A stretch of DNA of 23,733 nt from Burkholderiales bacterium (GCA_005790965.1 SXTL01000033.1:1-23733), one strand, 5' to 3'. Positions 8,352-16,509 are shown, counted from the stretch's first letter. Notes: generated by a model from the sequence alone, not told the origin. Numbers and translations: made by a program.

Positions 8352-9272
8352 ATGTCCATGGCCGACCGCGACGGCGTTATCTGGTACGACGGGAAAATGG
8401 TTCCCTGGCGCGAGGCCACCACCCATGTGCTGACCCACACCTTGCATTACGGCATGGGCGTATTTGAAGGCGTGCGCGCTTATGAAACCCCGCAAGGCCC
8501 GGCCATCTTCCGCCTCCAGGATCACACCGACCGCCTGTTCCGCTCCGGCCACATCTTGGGCATGAAGCTGCCTTATTCCAAGGATGAAATCAACGCTGCA
8601 CAGCTCGCCGTGGTGCGTGATAACGGCCTGAAATCTGGCTACCTGCGCCCGATGGCCTTTTTTGGCCCGGAGGCCATGGGCATCTCCGCCAAGACCCTGT
8701 CGGTACATGTCATCGTCGCCGCCTGGCCGTGGGGCGCCTACATGGGCGCCGAGGCGCTGACTCAAGGCATTCGCGTCAAAACCTCATCCTTCAGCCGCCA
8801 CCATGTCAACATCACCATGTGCAAGGCCAAGGCCAACGGCAACTATATGAACTCCATCCTCGCCCACAAAGAGGCCGAGATGGATGGCTACCAAGAGGCG
8901 CTACTGCTGGATGTGGACGGCTTTGTTGCCGAGGGTTCGGGCGAAAACTTCTTCCTGATCCGCAACGGCACGCTATACACGCCGGACACCACTTCTGCCC
9001 TGGAAGGCATCACCCGCGACACCATCATTCAGTTGGCGGGCGAACTCGGCATCCCAGTCATCGAGAAACGCATCACCCGCGATGAGGTGTATTGCGCCGA
9101 TGAGGCCTTCTTCACCGGCACCGCTGCCGAAGTCACCCCGATTCGCGAACTCGATAACCGCAGCATCGGCAGCGGTTCACGCGGACCCCTTACCGAAAAA
9201 CTGCAAGCCCTATATTTTGCTTGCGTTCAGGGCCGCTCCGCCGCACACGCTGGCTGGCTGTCCCCTATTTAG
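8352..9272 (+). CDS. ilvE: Branched-chain amino acid aminotransferase
   Basis: A PLP enzyme of 306 residues that interconverts Leu, Ile and Val with their 2-oxo acids using glutamate, the last step of their synthesis, in the cytoplasm. Fold-type IV landmarks are present: the PLP lysine at residue 160 in KANGNYMNS, the glutamate-bearing segment EGSGENFF, and the C-terminal GTAAEVTPIRELD. Lys160 falls at the same number as in the E. coli enzyme. The ATG has a TGGAG ribosome-binding site in tttctggagtttgcatc. A second ATG two codons later is possible. The CHCC zinc-finger gene follows after 12 bases, suggesting one transcript. D-amino acid transaminase and aminodeoxychorismate lyase share this fold but are shorter and lack this full motif set. 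Confidence 0.96.
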   Translation: MSMADRDGVIWYDGKMVPWREATTHVLTHTLHYGMGVFEGVRAYETPQGPAIFRLQDHTDRLFRSGHILGMKLPYSKDEINAAQLAVVRDNGLKSGYLRPMAFFGPEAMGISAKTLSVHVIVAAWPWGAYMGAEALTQGIRVKTSSFSRHHVNITMCKAKANGNYMNSILAHKEAEMDGYQEALLLDVDGFVAEGSGENFFLIRNGTLYTPDTTSALEGITRDTIIQLAGELGIPVIEKRITRDEVYCADEAFFTGTAAEVTPIRELDNRSIGSGSRGPLTEKLQALYFACVQGRSAAHAGWLSPI

Positions 9273-9284
9273 GAAGACCCTGCC

Positions 9285-9476
9285 ATGTCCACCGAACGCA
9301 TCATCACCGTTCAGGCCAACCAGCTCCCGCTGCACTGCCCCACACCCGAACAGGCCTTGTGGAACCAACACCCTCGCGTCTTCATACGCCTGACTGCAGG
9401 GCACCCGGCGCGTTGTCCCTATTGCGGGACCCAGTACCAACTCGCCGAGGGCGCGGCCTCGCCGGGTCATCACTAA
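9285..9476 (+). CDS. Small CHCC-type zinc-finger protein
   Basis: A 63-residue protein with candidate zinc ligands Cys18, His29, Cys44 and Cys47 (HCP...HPRVFI...CPYCGTQY), the pattern that names the zf-CHCC family (PF10276). The family is related to the zinc-binding C-terminal part of the mitochondrial complex I subunit NDUFS6; the bacterial role is not established. It has a ribosome-binding site, AGGAAG, that overlaps the ilvE stop codon. It is followed after 21 bases by the DUF302 gene. The glnE-ilvE-CHCC order is common in proteobacteria, from memory. Confidence 0.85.
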   Translation: MSTERIITVQANQLPLHCPTPEQALWNQHPRVFIRLTAGHPARCPYCGTQYQLAEGAASPGHH

Positions 9477-9497
9477 TCTTTGACGCGGGAGGCCAGC

Positions 9498-10022
9498 ATG
9501 ACCCGAATCATCATCCCGATCGCCCTGTTGGCCTTGCTCCTTATGACGACGGCAGCTCGCGCCGAAGTCCCTGCCAATGACCTTGCACAGGTAGCCCGCG
9601 TACGACAAGCGCAACTGATGTCAGCCATGTTTGATCTGCGCCGATCCCGCCTGGGCTTCGAAGAGACCGTGGCGGCCATTCGTCAATCGGCCGCCAAAAA
9701 GGGTTGGCGTGTCGGGCCCACTCAAGATGCTCAGGCCGATATGGCCCGCGCCGGGATCAAAGACGCACCCCGCATCAAGGTCGTTCCCACCTGCCCACCA
9801 GAAGCCAACCAGCGCCTCGCTCACATTAGTCAAATTTTGGGGAAGCCTATCCCGCCTTTACCCTGCCGCGTCACCGTGCTCACTGACAAGGACGGTCAGG
9901 TCCAGGTTATCAAGATGAACACCGCCCACTTGGCTCGCGCCGCAAAAATTGACCAGCTCGCCCGTGTCATGGGCGAAATCGCTGCCGAAGAAGAGGCCAT
10001 GCTGAAGGGTATTGTGGAATAA
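9498..10022 (+). CDS. Exported DUF302-family protein
   Basis: A protein of 174 residues from the chosen ATG at 9498, which has a good ribosome-binding site (GGGAGG). A TTG 18 bases upstream would add six residues before the signal peptide and is less likely. Residues 2-22 form a signal peptide (hydrophobic IIIPIALLALLLM, Ala-rich cleavage site). The mature part contains the DUF302-like segment FEETVAAIRQSAAKKGWRV and the pair PTCPP and LPCRVTV, where two cysteines could form a disulfide or bind a ligand. DUF302 proteins are widespread in sulfur and metal oxidisers and have no fixed function, so I assign none. It ends 30 bases before the convergent hemN, and I see no terminator between them. 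Confidence 0.75.
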   Translation: MTRIIIPIALLALLLMTTAARAEVPANDLAQVARVRQAQLMSAMFDLRRSRLGFEETVAAIRQSAAKKGWRVGPTQDAQADMARAGIKDAPRIKVVPTCPPEANQRLAHISQILGKPIPPLPCRVTVLTDKDGQVQVIKMNTAHLARAAKIDQLARVMGEIAAEEEAMLKGIVE

Positions 10023-10052
10023 GGCCGCCGCTCATCCGGCAGCCCGCTTCCT

Positions 10053-11438
10053 TTACGCCGTTTTTGAATAACGCGGGCGGATAACAGCGCCCGGCGGGGC
10101 GATATCTTGACGCAGGTAGTGATCAAAACACATGGCGATATTACGCAAAAAGCGCCGGCCAAGATCCGTCACGCGCAACACACCACCGGTCAAGGTCAGC
10201 AAACCGTCTGCCGCCTGGGCCTGCAGATCTGGCAGGGCATCCGCGAAATAGTCCCAACAATCGATCCCCCAGTCGGCCGAGAACGCGGCGCCGTCCAACT
10301 CCAGATCACACATGACACGGGTGATCATGTCGCGGCGAATCTCGTCATCGCGGGTCAGGCGCAGACCGCGCTCAACACACAGGCCGTTCTGCATCACTGC
10401 TTCTTCATAGACCCGTAGCGTTTTTTCGTTCTGCACATAAGTTGTTTTGGTTTGGCTGATGCTTGAGGAGCCAAACGCGTAAATATCGCAATCCTTGTGC
10501 GTGGTGTAGCCCTGAAAGTTGCGATACAAGGTCTTGGCCCGCTGGGCGATGACCATCTCGTCGCTAGGCTTGGCGTAGTGGTCAAGGCCGATATTCACAT
10601 AACCCGCCGCCGACAGGCGGTCATGGATCAGGTTCTGCAACTCGAGCCGAGTGGCGAAATCGGGCAGATCAGACTCAGCGATCAGCTTCTGATGCTTCTT
10701 CATCCACGGCACATGGGCGTAGCCAAAAATAGCAAAACGATCCGGCGACCAGTCGAGCACCGTATCCAGAGTCTGGGCAAAACTTGCCACATTCTGGTAG
10801 GGCAGTCCCACGATCAGATCCATGTTGATGCTGGAGAAGCCCAGTTCACGCGCCCAGCCATAGACCTCAGCGATCATTGCCGTCGGTTGCACCCGATTGA
10901 CCGCCGCCTGCACCTTGGGATCCAAGTCCTGCACCCCAAAAGAGAGACGATTGAAACCCGACTCGCGCAGGGCCACCAGATGCTCTCGCGTTAATTCGCG
11001 TGGATCCGCCTCGCAGCCCATCTCAGCATCGGGCGCAATCGTAAAACGCTGCCGGATAGCCGTCATCAGACGGCGAATATCATCTGGTTTGAGATAGGTC
11101 GGCGTGCCGCCACCCCAATGCAGCTGGCGCACGCGACGCGTTTTATCGACCAGCGCCGCCACGCTATCCATCTCGCGTTCGAGGCAGTCCAGGTAAGGCG
11201 CAACCCGCTCGTAATGCCCGGTTGCTACCATGTTGCAGCCACAGTAATAACACAGCGTGTCGCAGAAGGGGATATGAAAATACAGCGAGATGCCACGCGC
11301 CGGATCCTGACTCGCAGCAATCTCTTCCCGCCATTCGGCCTCGCGGAAGCCTTCGTGGAAATACGGCGCAGTCGGATACGAGGTATAGCGTGGGCCTGCC
11401 TTGCTGTATTTCTGGAGCAGAGAAGTAAGGTCGGACAT
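10053..11438 (-). CDS. hemN: Oxygen-independent coproporphyrinogen III dehydrogenase (radical SAM)
   Basis: HemN oxidatively decarboxylates coproporphyrinogen III to protoporphyrinogen IX without oxygen, using S-adenosylmethionine and an iron-sulfur cluster, in the cytoplasm. Length 461 matches true HemN (about 457) and not the shorter HemW. The cluster motif is C59-x3-C63-x2-C66-x-C68 in PFCDTLCYYCGC; the extra fourth cysteine and the preceding YFHIPFC are HemN hallmarks. The N-terminal YSKAGPRYTSYPTA segment is also characteristic of HemN. Haem supply fits the c-type cytochromes SoxX and SoxA in the same window. The gene stands alone, converging on the DUF302 gene. Its start has only a weak ribosome-binding site, and I found no convincing anaerobic (FNR) operator. 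Confidence 0.95.
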   Translation of the reverse strand: MSDLTSLLQKYSKAGPRYTSYPTAPYFHEGFREAEWREEIAASQDPARGISLYFHIPFCDTLCYYCGCNMVATGHYERVAPYLDCLEREMDSVAALVDKTRRVRQLHWGGGTPTYLKPDDIRRLMTAIRQRFTIAPDAEMGCEADPRELTREHLVALRESGFNRLSFGVQDLDPKVQAAVNRVQPTAMIAEVYGWARELGFSSINMDLIVGLPYQNVASFAQTLDTVLDWSPDRFAIFGYAHVPWMKKHQKLIAESDLPDFATRLELQNLIHDRLSAAGYVNIGLDHYAKPSDEMVIAQRAKTLYRNFQGYTTHKDCDIYAFGSSSISQTKTTYVQNEKTLRVYEEAVMQNGLCVERGLRLTRDDEIRRDMITRVMCDLELDGAAFSADWGIDCWDYFADALPDLQAQAADGLLTLTGGVLRVTDLGRRFLRNIAMCFDHYLRQDIAPPGAVIRPRYSKTA

Positions 11439-11582
11439 GATCTGTCATCTATAAAAGTGGCAGTTATTCTAGCAGTATGCCAAGCTAATCTATAGGCACT
11501 CGGCCTTGATCTCGCCAAACCTTGAGTACGAAAAGACTAGCTTTCTAACGAGAAATCGCTTGCAATCCGCGGGATGTTACCT

Positions 11583-11603
11583 ATGATGACCACACCTCCC
11601 TGA
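11583..11603 (+). other. Very short ORF directly before a terminator hairpin
   Basis: ATG-ATG-ACC-ACA-CCT-CCC-TGA encodes only Met-Met-Thr-Thr-Pro-Pro. It ends on the first base of the hairpin at 11603. This geometry resembles a leader peptide before an attenuator, but the peptide is tiny, the ribosome-binding site is poor, and chance is a good explanation. Confidence 0.12.
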
Positions 11604-11623
11604 CCGTCGCAATGACGGTTTTT
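11603..11623 (+). terminator. Rho-independent terminator 1, upstream of the phosphohexomutase gene
   Basis: A perfect six-pair stem, ACCGTC (11603-11608) with GACGGT (11614-11619), has a five-base loop and is followed by a short T run. It can work on the plus strand only. No plus-strand gene lies directly upstream; the nearest one ends at 10022, with hemN antisense in between. Confidence 0.6.
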
Positions 11624-11625
11624 CC

Positions 11626-11655
11626 ACGGCACCGTTCTTCGGCGCCGTTTTTTTT
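11626..11655 (+). terminator. Rho-independent terminator 2, upstream of the phosphohexomutase gene
   Basis: The stem ACGGCACC (11626-11633) with GGCGCCGT (11641-11648) pairs over eight positions with one A-C mismatch. It has a seven-base loop and is followed by eight T residues (11648-11655). This is a textbook plus-strand terminator placed just after the first one. Together they insulate the phosphohexomutase promoter, end an unrecognised short RNA, or stop antisense transcription through hemN. Confidence 0.72.
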
Positions 11656-11660
11656 GCCGC

Positions 11661-11666
11661 TATAAT
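11661..11666 (+). promoter_or_regulatory. -10 box of the phosphohexomutase-purEK promoter
   Basis: A perfect TATAAT lies 41 bases before the ATG at 11708 and directly after the T run of terminator 2. The -35 position at 17-base spacing (11638-11643, TTCGGC) is a poor match, so an activator or weak basal activity is possible. The predicted leader is about 35 bases. Confidence 0.55.
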
Positions 11667-11707
11667 CTGCGCCATCCCTTCTGCGCTCCAGCGCCACCAC
11701 GGCCACC

Positions 11708-13084
11708 ATGACAGCCCTTCCTTCCGAGATATTCAAGGCCTACGACATCCGTGGCATTGTCGGAAAAACGCTCACGCCCGACATCGTTGCCGACATAGGC
11801 GCGGCGCTCGGCTCCGAGGCTCGCGCGCGGCAGCAATCCGCCATCGTCATTGGCCGCGATGGTCGCCTGTCCGGGCCGGCGCTGGCGGCTGCGTTGGCAC
11901 GCGGCATTCAGTCCGCCGGGGTGGATGTCATTGATATCGGTTGCGTTGCCACGCCGATGACCTATTTCGCTGCCTTTGAAACCGGAGCCCATAGCGCGGT
12001 GATGGTCACTGGCAGTCACAACCCGCCCGATTACAATGGCCTGAAGATGGTGTTGGCAGAAGAGACACTTGCCTCTGAAGCCATCCAGAAGCTGTATCGC
12101 CGCATCGAAGGCCGAGATTTCACTCAGGGCAACGGTTGCTACCGCGCCCACGCCATCGCAGCCACTTACCAGACCCGTATCGTCAGCGACATTCGTCTAG
12201 CCCGCCCACTCAAGATCATCGTTGATGCCGGCAACGGCATAGCCGGAGCCTTCGCGCCAGATCTTTACCGGGCCTTGGGTTGCGCCGTCGAAGAAATGTA
12301 TTGCGATGTAGACGGCCATTTCCCCAATCACCATCCCGACCCCTCTGTTCCTAAAAACCTCACCGACCTGATCGCCCGTTTGCAAAATAGCGACGCCGAT
12401 CTCGGACTGGCGTTTGACGGCGATGGCGATCGCTTGGGCGTGGTCACCCGCTCGGGAGAGATCATTTATCCCGACCGCCAGTTAATGCTGTACGCGGCCG
12501 ACATGCTGACCCGCAATCCCGGTGCCACGGTTATTTACGATGTCAAATCGACGCGCAATCTGGACGGCTGGATTCGCCAGCATGGCGGTGTGCCACTGTT
12601 GTGGAAGACCGGGCACTCACTGGTCAAAGCCAAGATGAAAGAAACCGGCGCCCTGCTGGCGGGCGAAATGAGCGGCCATGTCTTTTTCAAGGAACGCTGG
12701 TACGGCTTTGACGACGGCCTCTATACCGGTGCGCGCCTGCTCGAAATCCTCTCCAAGGCCCACGACATTGACGCCGTCTTCGCCGCCCTACCCGACAGCG
12801 TCAGCACCCCCGAGCTGAATGTCCAAATGAACGAAGGTGAACCCCATCGCTTGCTGGCACAGTTACAGAAAAGCGCAGTGTTTCCCGGCGCCGAGCGCAT
12901 CATTAGCATTGACGGTCTGCGCGTCGAATATCCCGACGGCTTTGGTCTGATGCGCCCGTCCAACACCACACCCGTCATCGTCCTGCGTTTTGAGGCCGAA
13001 AATGCGGGTGCCTTGCAACGGATCCAGAACACCTTTCGCCAGTTACTCCTGACCGCAGCGCCGCATCTGCAACTTCCCTTTTAA
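11708..13084 (+). CDS. algC: Phosphomannomutase / phosphoglucomutase
   Basis: A 458-residue alpha-D-phosphohexomutase of the AlgC/ManB type that moves phosphate between C6 and C1 of mannose or glucose, feeding GDP-mannose, UDP-glucose and surface polysaccharide synthesis. Seen in sequence: the N-terminal FKAYDIRGI, the phosphorylated serine S103 in TGSHNP, the metal loop D237-GDGDR, the sugar-binding GEMSGH, and the C-terminal phosphate loop RPSNTTPV. All are intact and in the usual order and spacing. It is the first gene after its own -10 box and two terminators, and purE follows after 38 bases, so the three genes probably share a transcript. Whether mannose or glucose is the main substrate cannot be read from sequence; the symbol follows Pseudomonas use. 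Confidence 0.92.
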   Translation: MTALPSEIFKAYDIRGIVGKTLTPDIVADIGAALGSEARARQQSAIVIGRDGRLSGPALAAALARGIQSAGVDVIDIGCVATPMTYFAAFETGAHSAVMVTGSHNPPDYNGLKMVLAEETLASEAIQKLYRRIEGRDFTQGNGCYRAHAIAATYQTRIVSDIRLARPLKIIVDAGNGIAGAFAPDLYRALGCAVEEMYCDVDGHFPNHHPDPSVPKNLTDLIARLQNSDADLGLAFDGDGDRLGVVTRSGEIIYPDRQLMLYAADMLTRNPGATVIYDVKSTRNLDGWIRQHGGVPLLWKTGHSLVKAKMKETGALLAGEMSGHVFFKERWYGFDDGLYTGARLLEILSKAHDIDAVFAALPDSVSTPELNVQMNEGEPHRLLAQLQKSAVFPGAERIISIDGLRVEYPDGFGLMRPSNTTPVIVLRFEAENAGALQRIQNTFRQLLLTAAPHLQLPF

Positions 13085-13122
13085 CTTTTATTGTCGTCAA
13101 GACCTATTCCCCGGAGCTCTGC

Positions 13123-13611
13123 ATGAATACACCCCGCGTCGGTTTGATCATGGGCAGCAACAGCGATTGGGACACCATGCAAGGGGCTGCCGAGATCCTG
13201 CAAAACCTGGGAATCGCCTTCGAAAAACGCGTGGTCTCCGCTCACCGCACGCCTGATTTGCTGTTTGCTTACGCCGCAACGGCGGCTGAACGCGGTCTGC
13301 GATGCATCATCGCCGGAGCGGGGGGCGCCGCCCATCTGCCGGGCATGGTCGCGGCCAAGACACATCTGCCGGTGCTCGGGGTACCGGTACAATCGCGGGC
13401 GCTGAAGGGCATGGATTCGCTGCTGTCCATCGTGCAAATGCCCAAAGGCATTCCGGTCGCGACCTTTGCTATTGGTGAAGCCGGGGCCGCCAACGCGGCC
13501 CTATTCGCCGCCGCGCTCCTGGCCAATGAAGACGCTGAAGTTCGCGCCAAACTGCTAGCCTTCCGCCAACAACAAACCGACACAGCCTTGGCCATGGAGT
13601 TGCCCGACTGA
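13123..13611 (+). CDS. purE: N5-carboxyaminoimidazole ribonucleotide mutase
   Basis: PurE converts N5-CAIR, made by PurK, to CAIR in de novo purine synthesis. At 162 residues it has normal class I size. Landmarks are MGSNSDWDTM near the N-terminus, the catalytic-histidine segment SAHRTP (His41), and GAGGAAHLPGM. The ribosome-binding site GGAG lies seven bases before the ATG. The stop codon TGA shares its last base with the ATG of purK, so the two genes are tightly coupled. The presence of purK next door fits the bacterial two-enzyme class I pathway. Confidence 0.97.
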   Translation: MNTPRVGLIMGSNSDWDTMQGAAEILQNLGIAFEKRVVSAHRTPDLLFAYAATAAERGLRCIIAGAGGAAHLPGMVAAKTHLPVLGVPVQSRALKGMDSLLSIVQMPKGIPVATFAIGEAGAANAALFAAALLANEDAEVRAKLLAFRQQQTDTALAMELPD

Positions 13612-14759
13612 TGCGCACACCCGCTTTACCGGCTCTGTTACCCGGTGCCACGCTCGGCATGCTAGGGGGAGGCCAACTCGGCCGCATGTTCACGCTCGCT
13701 GCGCGCGTCATGGGCTATCGCGTCGTCGTGCTGGATCCTGATCCCGATAGCCCCGCTGGGCAACTCGCCGACATCCACCTCAAAGGCGATTACACCGCGG
13801 CGGCGACCTTGCTGCACATGGGTCAGTTGTGCGACGCGATCAGCACCGAGTGGGAAAATGTTCCCTCCCTCACCTTGGAGATTCTTGCCAAGCATTGCCG
13901 TGTGCATCCATCGCCCGCAGCAGTCGCCGTCGCCCAGGATCGCTTACTGGAAAAAACCCGCGCCCGCGAATGTGGTCTAACCACCGCGCCGTTTGCCAAC
14001 ATCGAAGATCAAAGCGACCTGGTCAGTGCTTGGGCGCAGATCGGCGGCCCGGCCTTGTTGAAGACCCGCCGCCTGGGTTATGACGGCAAGGGTCAAGTTC
14101 TGATCGGCAATCTTGATGATCTGGTCAGCGCCTACGCTCAGCTTGGCAATGTGCCTTGTCTGCTAGAAGGTTTTCTGCCGCTCGCTCAAGAAGTGTCCGT
14201 TGTTCTGGCCCGCGGGGCCAGTGGCGAAATCGCTTTTTACCCGCTCGCCGAAAATCGTCACCTGCGCGGCATTCTCGACCTTAGCGCGGTTCCAGCGCGG
14301 GTCCCCGCTGCGCTGGTTACGGAAGCCTGTAATTTGGCCGCCAATCTCGCGCACGGACTTGATTATGTCGGTGTTCTCGCGGTTGAATTTTTCGTGCTTA
14401 AAGATGGGCAACTGGTATTCAACGAGATGGCCCCTCGCCCGCACAACAGCGGTCATTACACCCTCGACGCCTGCGTCACCGATCAGTTCCAGCAACAGGT
14501 TCGCGCCCTGGCCGGCCTGCCGCTGGGCGACACTCGCCTGGTTTCACCCTGCGTGATGGTCAATCTGCTCGGCGACATCTGGCAGCCCGAGCCGCACTGG
14601 GACCGTTTACTCAAGCATCCCGGCGTACAACTGCACCTGTATGGAAAACGCGAGGCCCGCCCCGGACGCAAGATGGGGCACTACACGGTACTCGCCGATA
14701 ACCTCAATACCGCGCTCGCCATCGCCGAACAAACCCGGGCTGATCTGGGGATTAGCTGA
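13611..14759 (+). CDS. purK: N5-carboxyaminoimidazole ribonucleotide synthase
   Basis: PurK is an ATP-grasp enzyme that carboxylates AIR with bicarbonate and ATP, giving N5-CAIR for PurE. It has 382 residues, within the normal range. The N-terminal nucleotide-binding GMLGGGQLGRM is at 16-26. The ATP-grasp region includes the TRRLGYDGKGQ segment and the metal-binding NEMAPRPHNSGH stretch, which is diagnostic for PurK. The ATG overlaps the purE stop by one base. The gene converges on the DUF3108 gene 41 bases away; the gap has a GC-rich palindrome but no T run that would mark a terminator. Confidence 0.97.
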   Translation: MRTPALPALLPGATLGMLGGGQLGRMFTLAARVMGYRVVVLDPDPDSPAGQLADIHLKGDYTAAATLLHMGQLCDAISTEWENVPSLTLEILAKHCRVHPSPAAVAVAQDRLLEKTRARECGLTTAPFANIEDQSDLVSAWAQIGGPALLKTRRLGYDGKGQVLIGNLDDLVSAYAQLGNVPCLLEGFLPLAQEVSVVLARGASGEIAFYPLAENRHLRGILDLSAVPARVPAALVTEACNLAANLAHGLDYVGVLAVEFFVLKDGQLVFNEMAPRPHNSGHYTLDACVTDQFQQQVRALAGLPLGDTRLVSPCVMVNLLGDIWQPEPHWDRLLKHPGVQLHLYGKREARPGRKMGHYTVLADNLNTALAIAEQTRADLGIS

Positions 14760-14800
14760 CCGGCCGCGAAGCCTTAAGCCGCGCGGCGCAGTGGCGTGGC

Positions 14801-15826
14801 CTAAGATTCAATGCGCCGCAACCACAACTCCTCGCTTTTGCGGTCGAGGCTGCGCATCAGCACCGGCAGCCCCGGCTGATCGGCGGCAAACCATAGATCC
14901 AGCTCCCCGTCGCCGTCGCGCCACGCGTGCAATCGCCAAAGCCGGCGCCCCTCACGAATATCCACTTCCGGCGTAGCAATCCGATAACCACGCAATTTGC
15001 GCCCGTCCGTCACCGGCAGAATCAGATTGGCTTGCTCAGGATGAAAGCGGAGCGCCAGTTGCCACAGGAAGCTCAGCGCGTCCTGCGCACCGGCGCGCAA
15101 CACCTCGGGCTGGCCGTTCAGGGCGAGTTGTCCTGCCGCGTAATCAAAAACGGCAACATCGGGGCGCCGTTCGCCGCGTTTCTGACTAAAAGTCTCCGGC
15201 TGCAAACCCTCGGCGCTGAGGCGCCCGGTACTTGCCAAATGCAAACCCCCCGGCACAAAAAGCGCGACGATCCCCGTCGTCTTAAAGCGACTCTCAGCGC
15301 GGTAGCGCATCCCGTCACGCTGCCAAAGATAAGTCACCGCACCGATCACGAAACCGTTTTCGGCATTCAATATGGCGTATTGCACGCTCATCTGGGCAGG
15401 AAACGATTTTAGGAGCGGCGCTGCCAAGTCAACGGCCACATTGGCCGGCACCGAAACCGGGGGGGCGGGCCCAGCCGCCACTGGCGCAACCGGCGCCGGG
15501 CGGGGTTCCAGCGCTGTGGGCGCCGGTGACATGGCCAACGCTGTGGGTGCGATTGGCAGCAGCGGTTCGGGAGGGGCAGGCGCCGGCGTCTCAACGGGCC
15601 GCGTAGGCATTTCCACCCCTGGCTCCAAAGCCGAGGCGGCAACCGGCTTCTTCCCCAGGTGGGACTCAAGAAGCGGCATCACTAACACGGCCTCCAGTGG
15701 TGGTCCGGCGTCTTCGTCCGCGTCAGAACCAGTCCAAAAGGTCAACGGACTGCTAAACCAGCTCAAATGCACCAACACGGAAGCCAACCCGGCCCACCCA
15801 AAAACTGTGCGCCGGGCGTCAGTCAT
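14801..15826 (-). CDS. DUF3108 protein with membrane anchor and Pro/Ala-rich linker
   Basis: A 341-residue protein of unknown function. A single hydrophobic stretch near residues 8-30, with no clear cleavage site, should anchor it in the inner membrane. Residues about 60-130 are rich in Pro and Ala, reminiscent of the periplasm-spanning linkers of TonB-like proteins. The rest, from about residue 145 (QMSVQYAILNAENGFVIG), is the DUF3108 domain, probably periplasmic and mainly beta. The start at 15826 is five bases after the purN stop, so it belongs to the fxsA-purM-purN transcript. DUF3108 genes often sit beside purN in proteobacteria, from memory. A role in the envelope is inferred from topology alone. 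Confidence 0.8.
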   Translation of the reverse strand: MTDARRTVFGWAGLASVLVHLSWFSSPLTFWTGSDADEDAGPPLEAVLVMPLLESHLGKKPVAASALEPGVEMPTRPVETPAPAPPEPLLPIAPTALAMSPAPTALEPRPAPVAPVAAGPAPPVSVPANVAVDLAAPLLKSFPAQMSVQYAILNAENGFVIGAVTYLWQRDGMRYRAESRFKTTGIVALFVPGGLHLASTGRLSAEGLQPETFSQKRGERRPDVAVFDYAAGQLALNGQPEVLRAGAQDALSFLWQLALRFHPEQANLILPVTDGRKLRGYRIATPEVDIREGRRLWRLHAWRDGDGELDLWFAADQPGLPVLMRSLDRKSEELWLRRIES

Positions 15827-15831
15827 GATGC

Positions 15832-16485
15832 TTAATCCAGCGACGGTGCGACGCAGCCTGCCAAAGCGGGGCGGCTCTTGGCTTGCAGCCGTACTCGACC
15901 CGGCGGCGTGATTTGCAGCCGACCTTCGGCAAACCAGCGGATCGCTTGTGGATAGATTTGATGCTCTTGTGCCAGCACCCGTTCAGCCAAGGTTTTGGGC
16001 GTGTCATCGTCCAACACCGGCACTGCGGCCTGGATAACAATGGGCCCGACATCGACTTCCGGAGTGACAAAATGCACCGTGCAACCGTGCAGCTTAACGC
16101 CCGCCGCCAAGGCACGCTCGTGAGTGTGCAGGCCGGGGAACGCGGGCAGCAAAGCCGGGTGGATGTTGAGCAAACGCCCAGCGTAATGGATCACAAAAGC
16201 GTCCGTCAGTACACGCATGAAGCCCGCCAGCACTACTAAATCAGGCGCATGGCGGTCTATTGCGGCCATCAATGCAGAGTCAAATGCGCTGCGATCGGGA
16301 AACACCTTGTGATCAATGACTGCGGTGGCAATACCGCGTTCAGCCGCTGTTTTCAGGCCTCCGGCCTGCGCACAATTGCTGAGCACCGCGGCAAAAGTGA
16401 CCGGCAACAGGCCCGCGTCTGCCGCCTTGAACAGCGCCTCCATGTTGGAGCCGCGCCCAGAAATCAGGATAACGATGCGAGTCAT
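15832..16485 (-). CDS. purN: Phosphoribosylglycinamide formyltransferase
   Basis: PurN adds a formyl group from 10-formyl-tetrahydrofolate to GAR, the third step of purine synthesis. It has 217 residues. Catalytic residues are in place: N107 and H109 in NIHPALLPAFPG and D145 in VDVGP, one number off the E. coli N106/H108/D144. The phosphate-binding ISGRGSN is at 8-14 and AGFMR at 87-91. The C-terminus ends in a short non-conserved tail. It lies 24 bases after purM and five bases before the DUF3108 start, so the three are probably co-transcribed. The ribosome-binding site is weak. Confidence 0.97.
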   Translation of the reverse strand: MTRIVILISGRGSNMEALFKAADAGLLPVTFAAVLSNCAQAGGLKTAAERGIATAVIDHKVFPDRSAFDSALMAAIDRHAPDLVVLAGFMRVLTDAFVIHYAGRLLNIHPALLPAFPGLHTHERALAAGVKLHGCTVHFVTPEVDVGPIVIQAAVPVLDDDTPKTLAERVLAQEHQIYPQAIRWFAEGRLQITPPGRVRLQAKSRPALAGCVAPSLD

Positions 16486-16509
16486 GAAGCCGGGGGGCCG
16501 GATGCGTTG

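Noticed and set aside
11506..11519. FNR-like site TTGAT-N4-CCAAA upstream of hemN
   Set aside because: The second half matches poorly (about seven of ten conserved positions in total), and it lies far from any clear hemN promoter.
14773..14790. GC-rich palindrome between purK and the DUF3108 gene as a bidirectional terminator
   Set aside because: GCCGCGCGGC is palindromic, but no T run follows on either strand.
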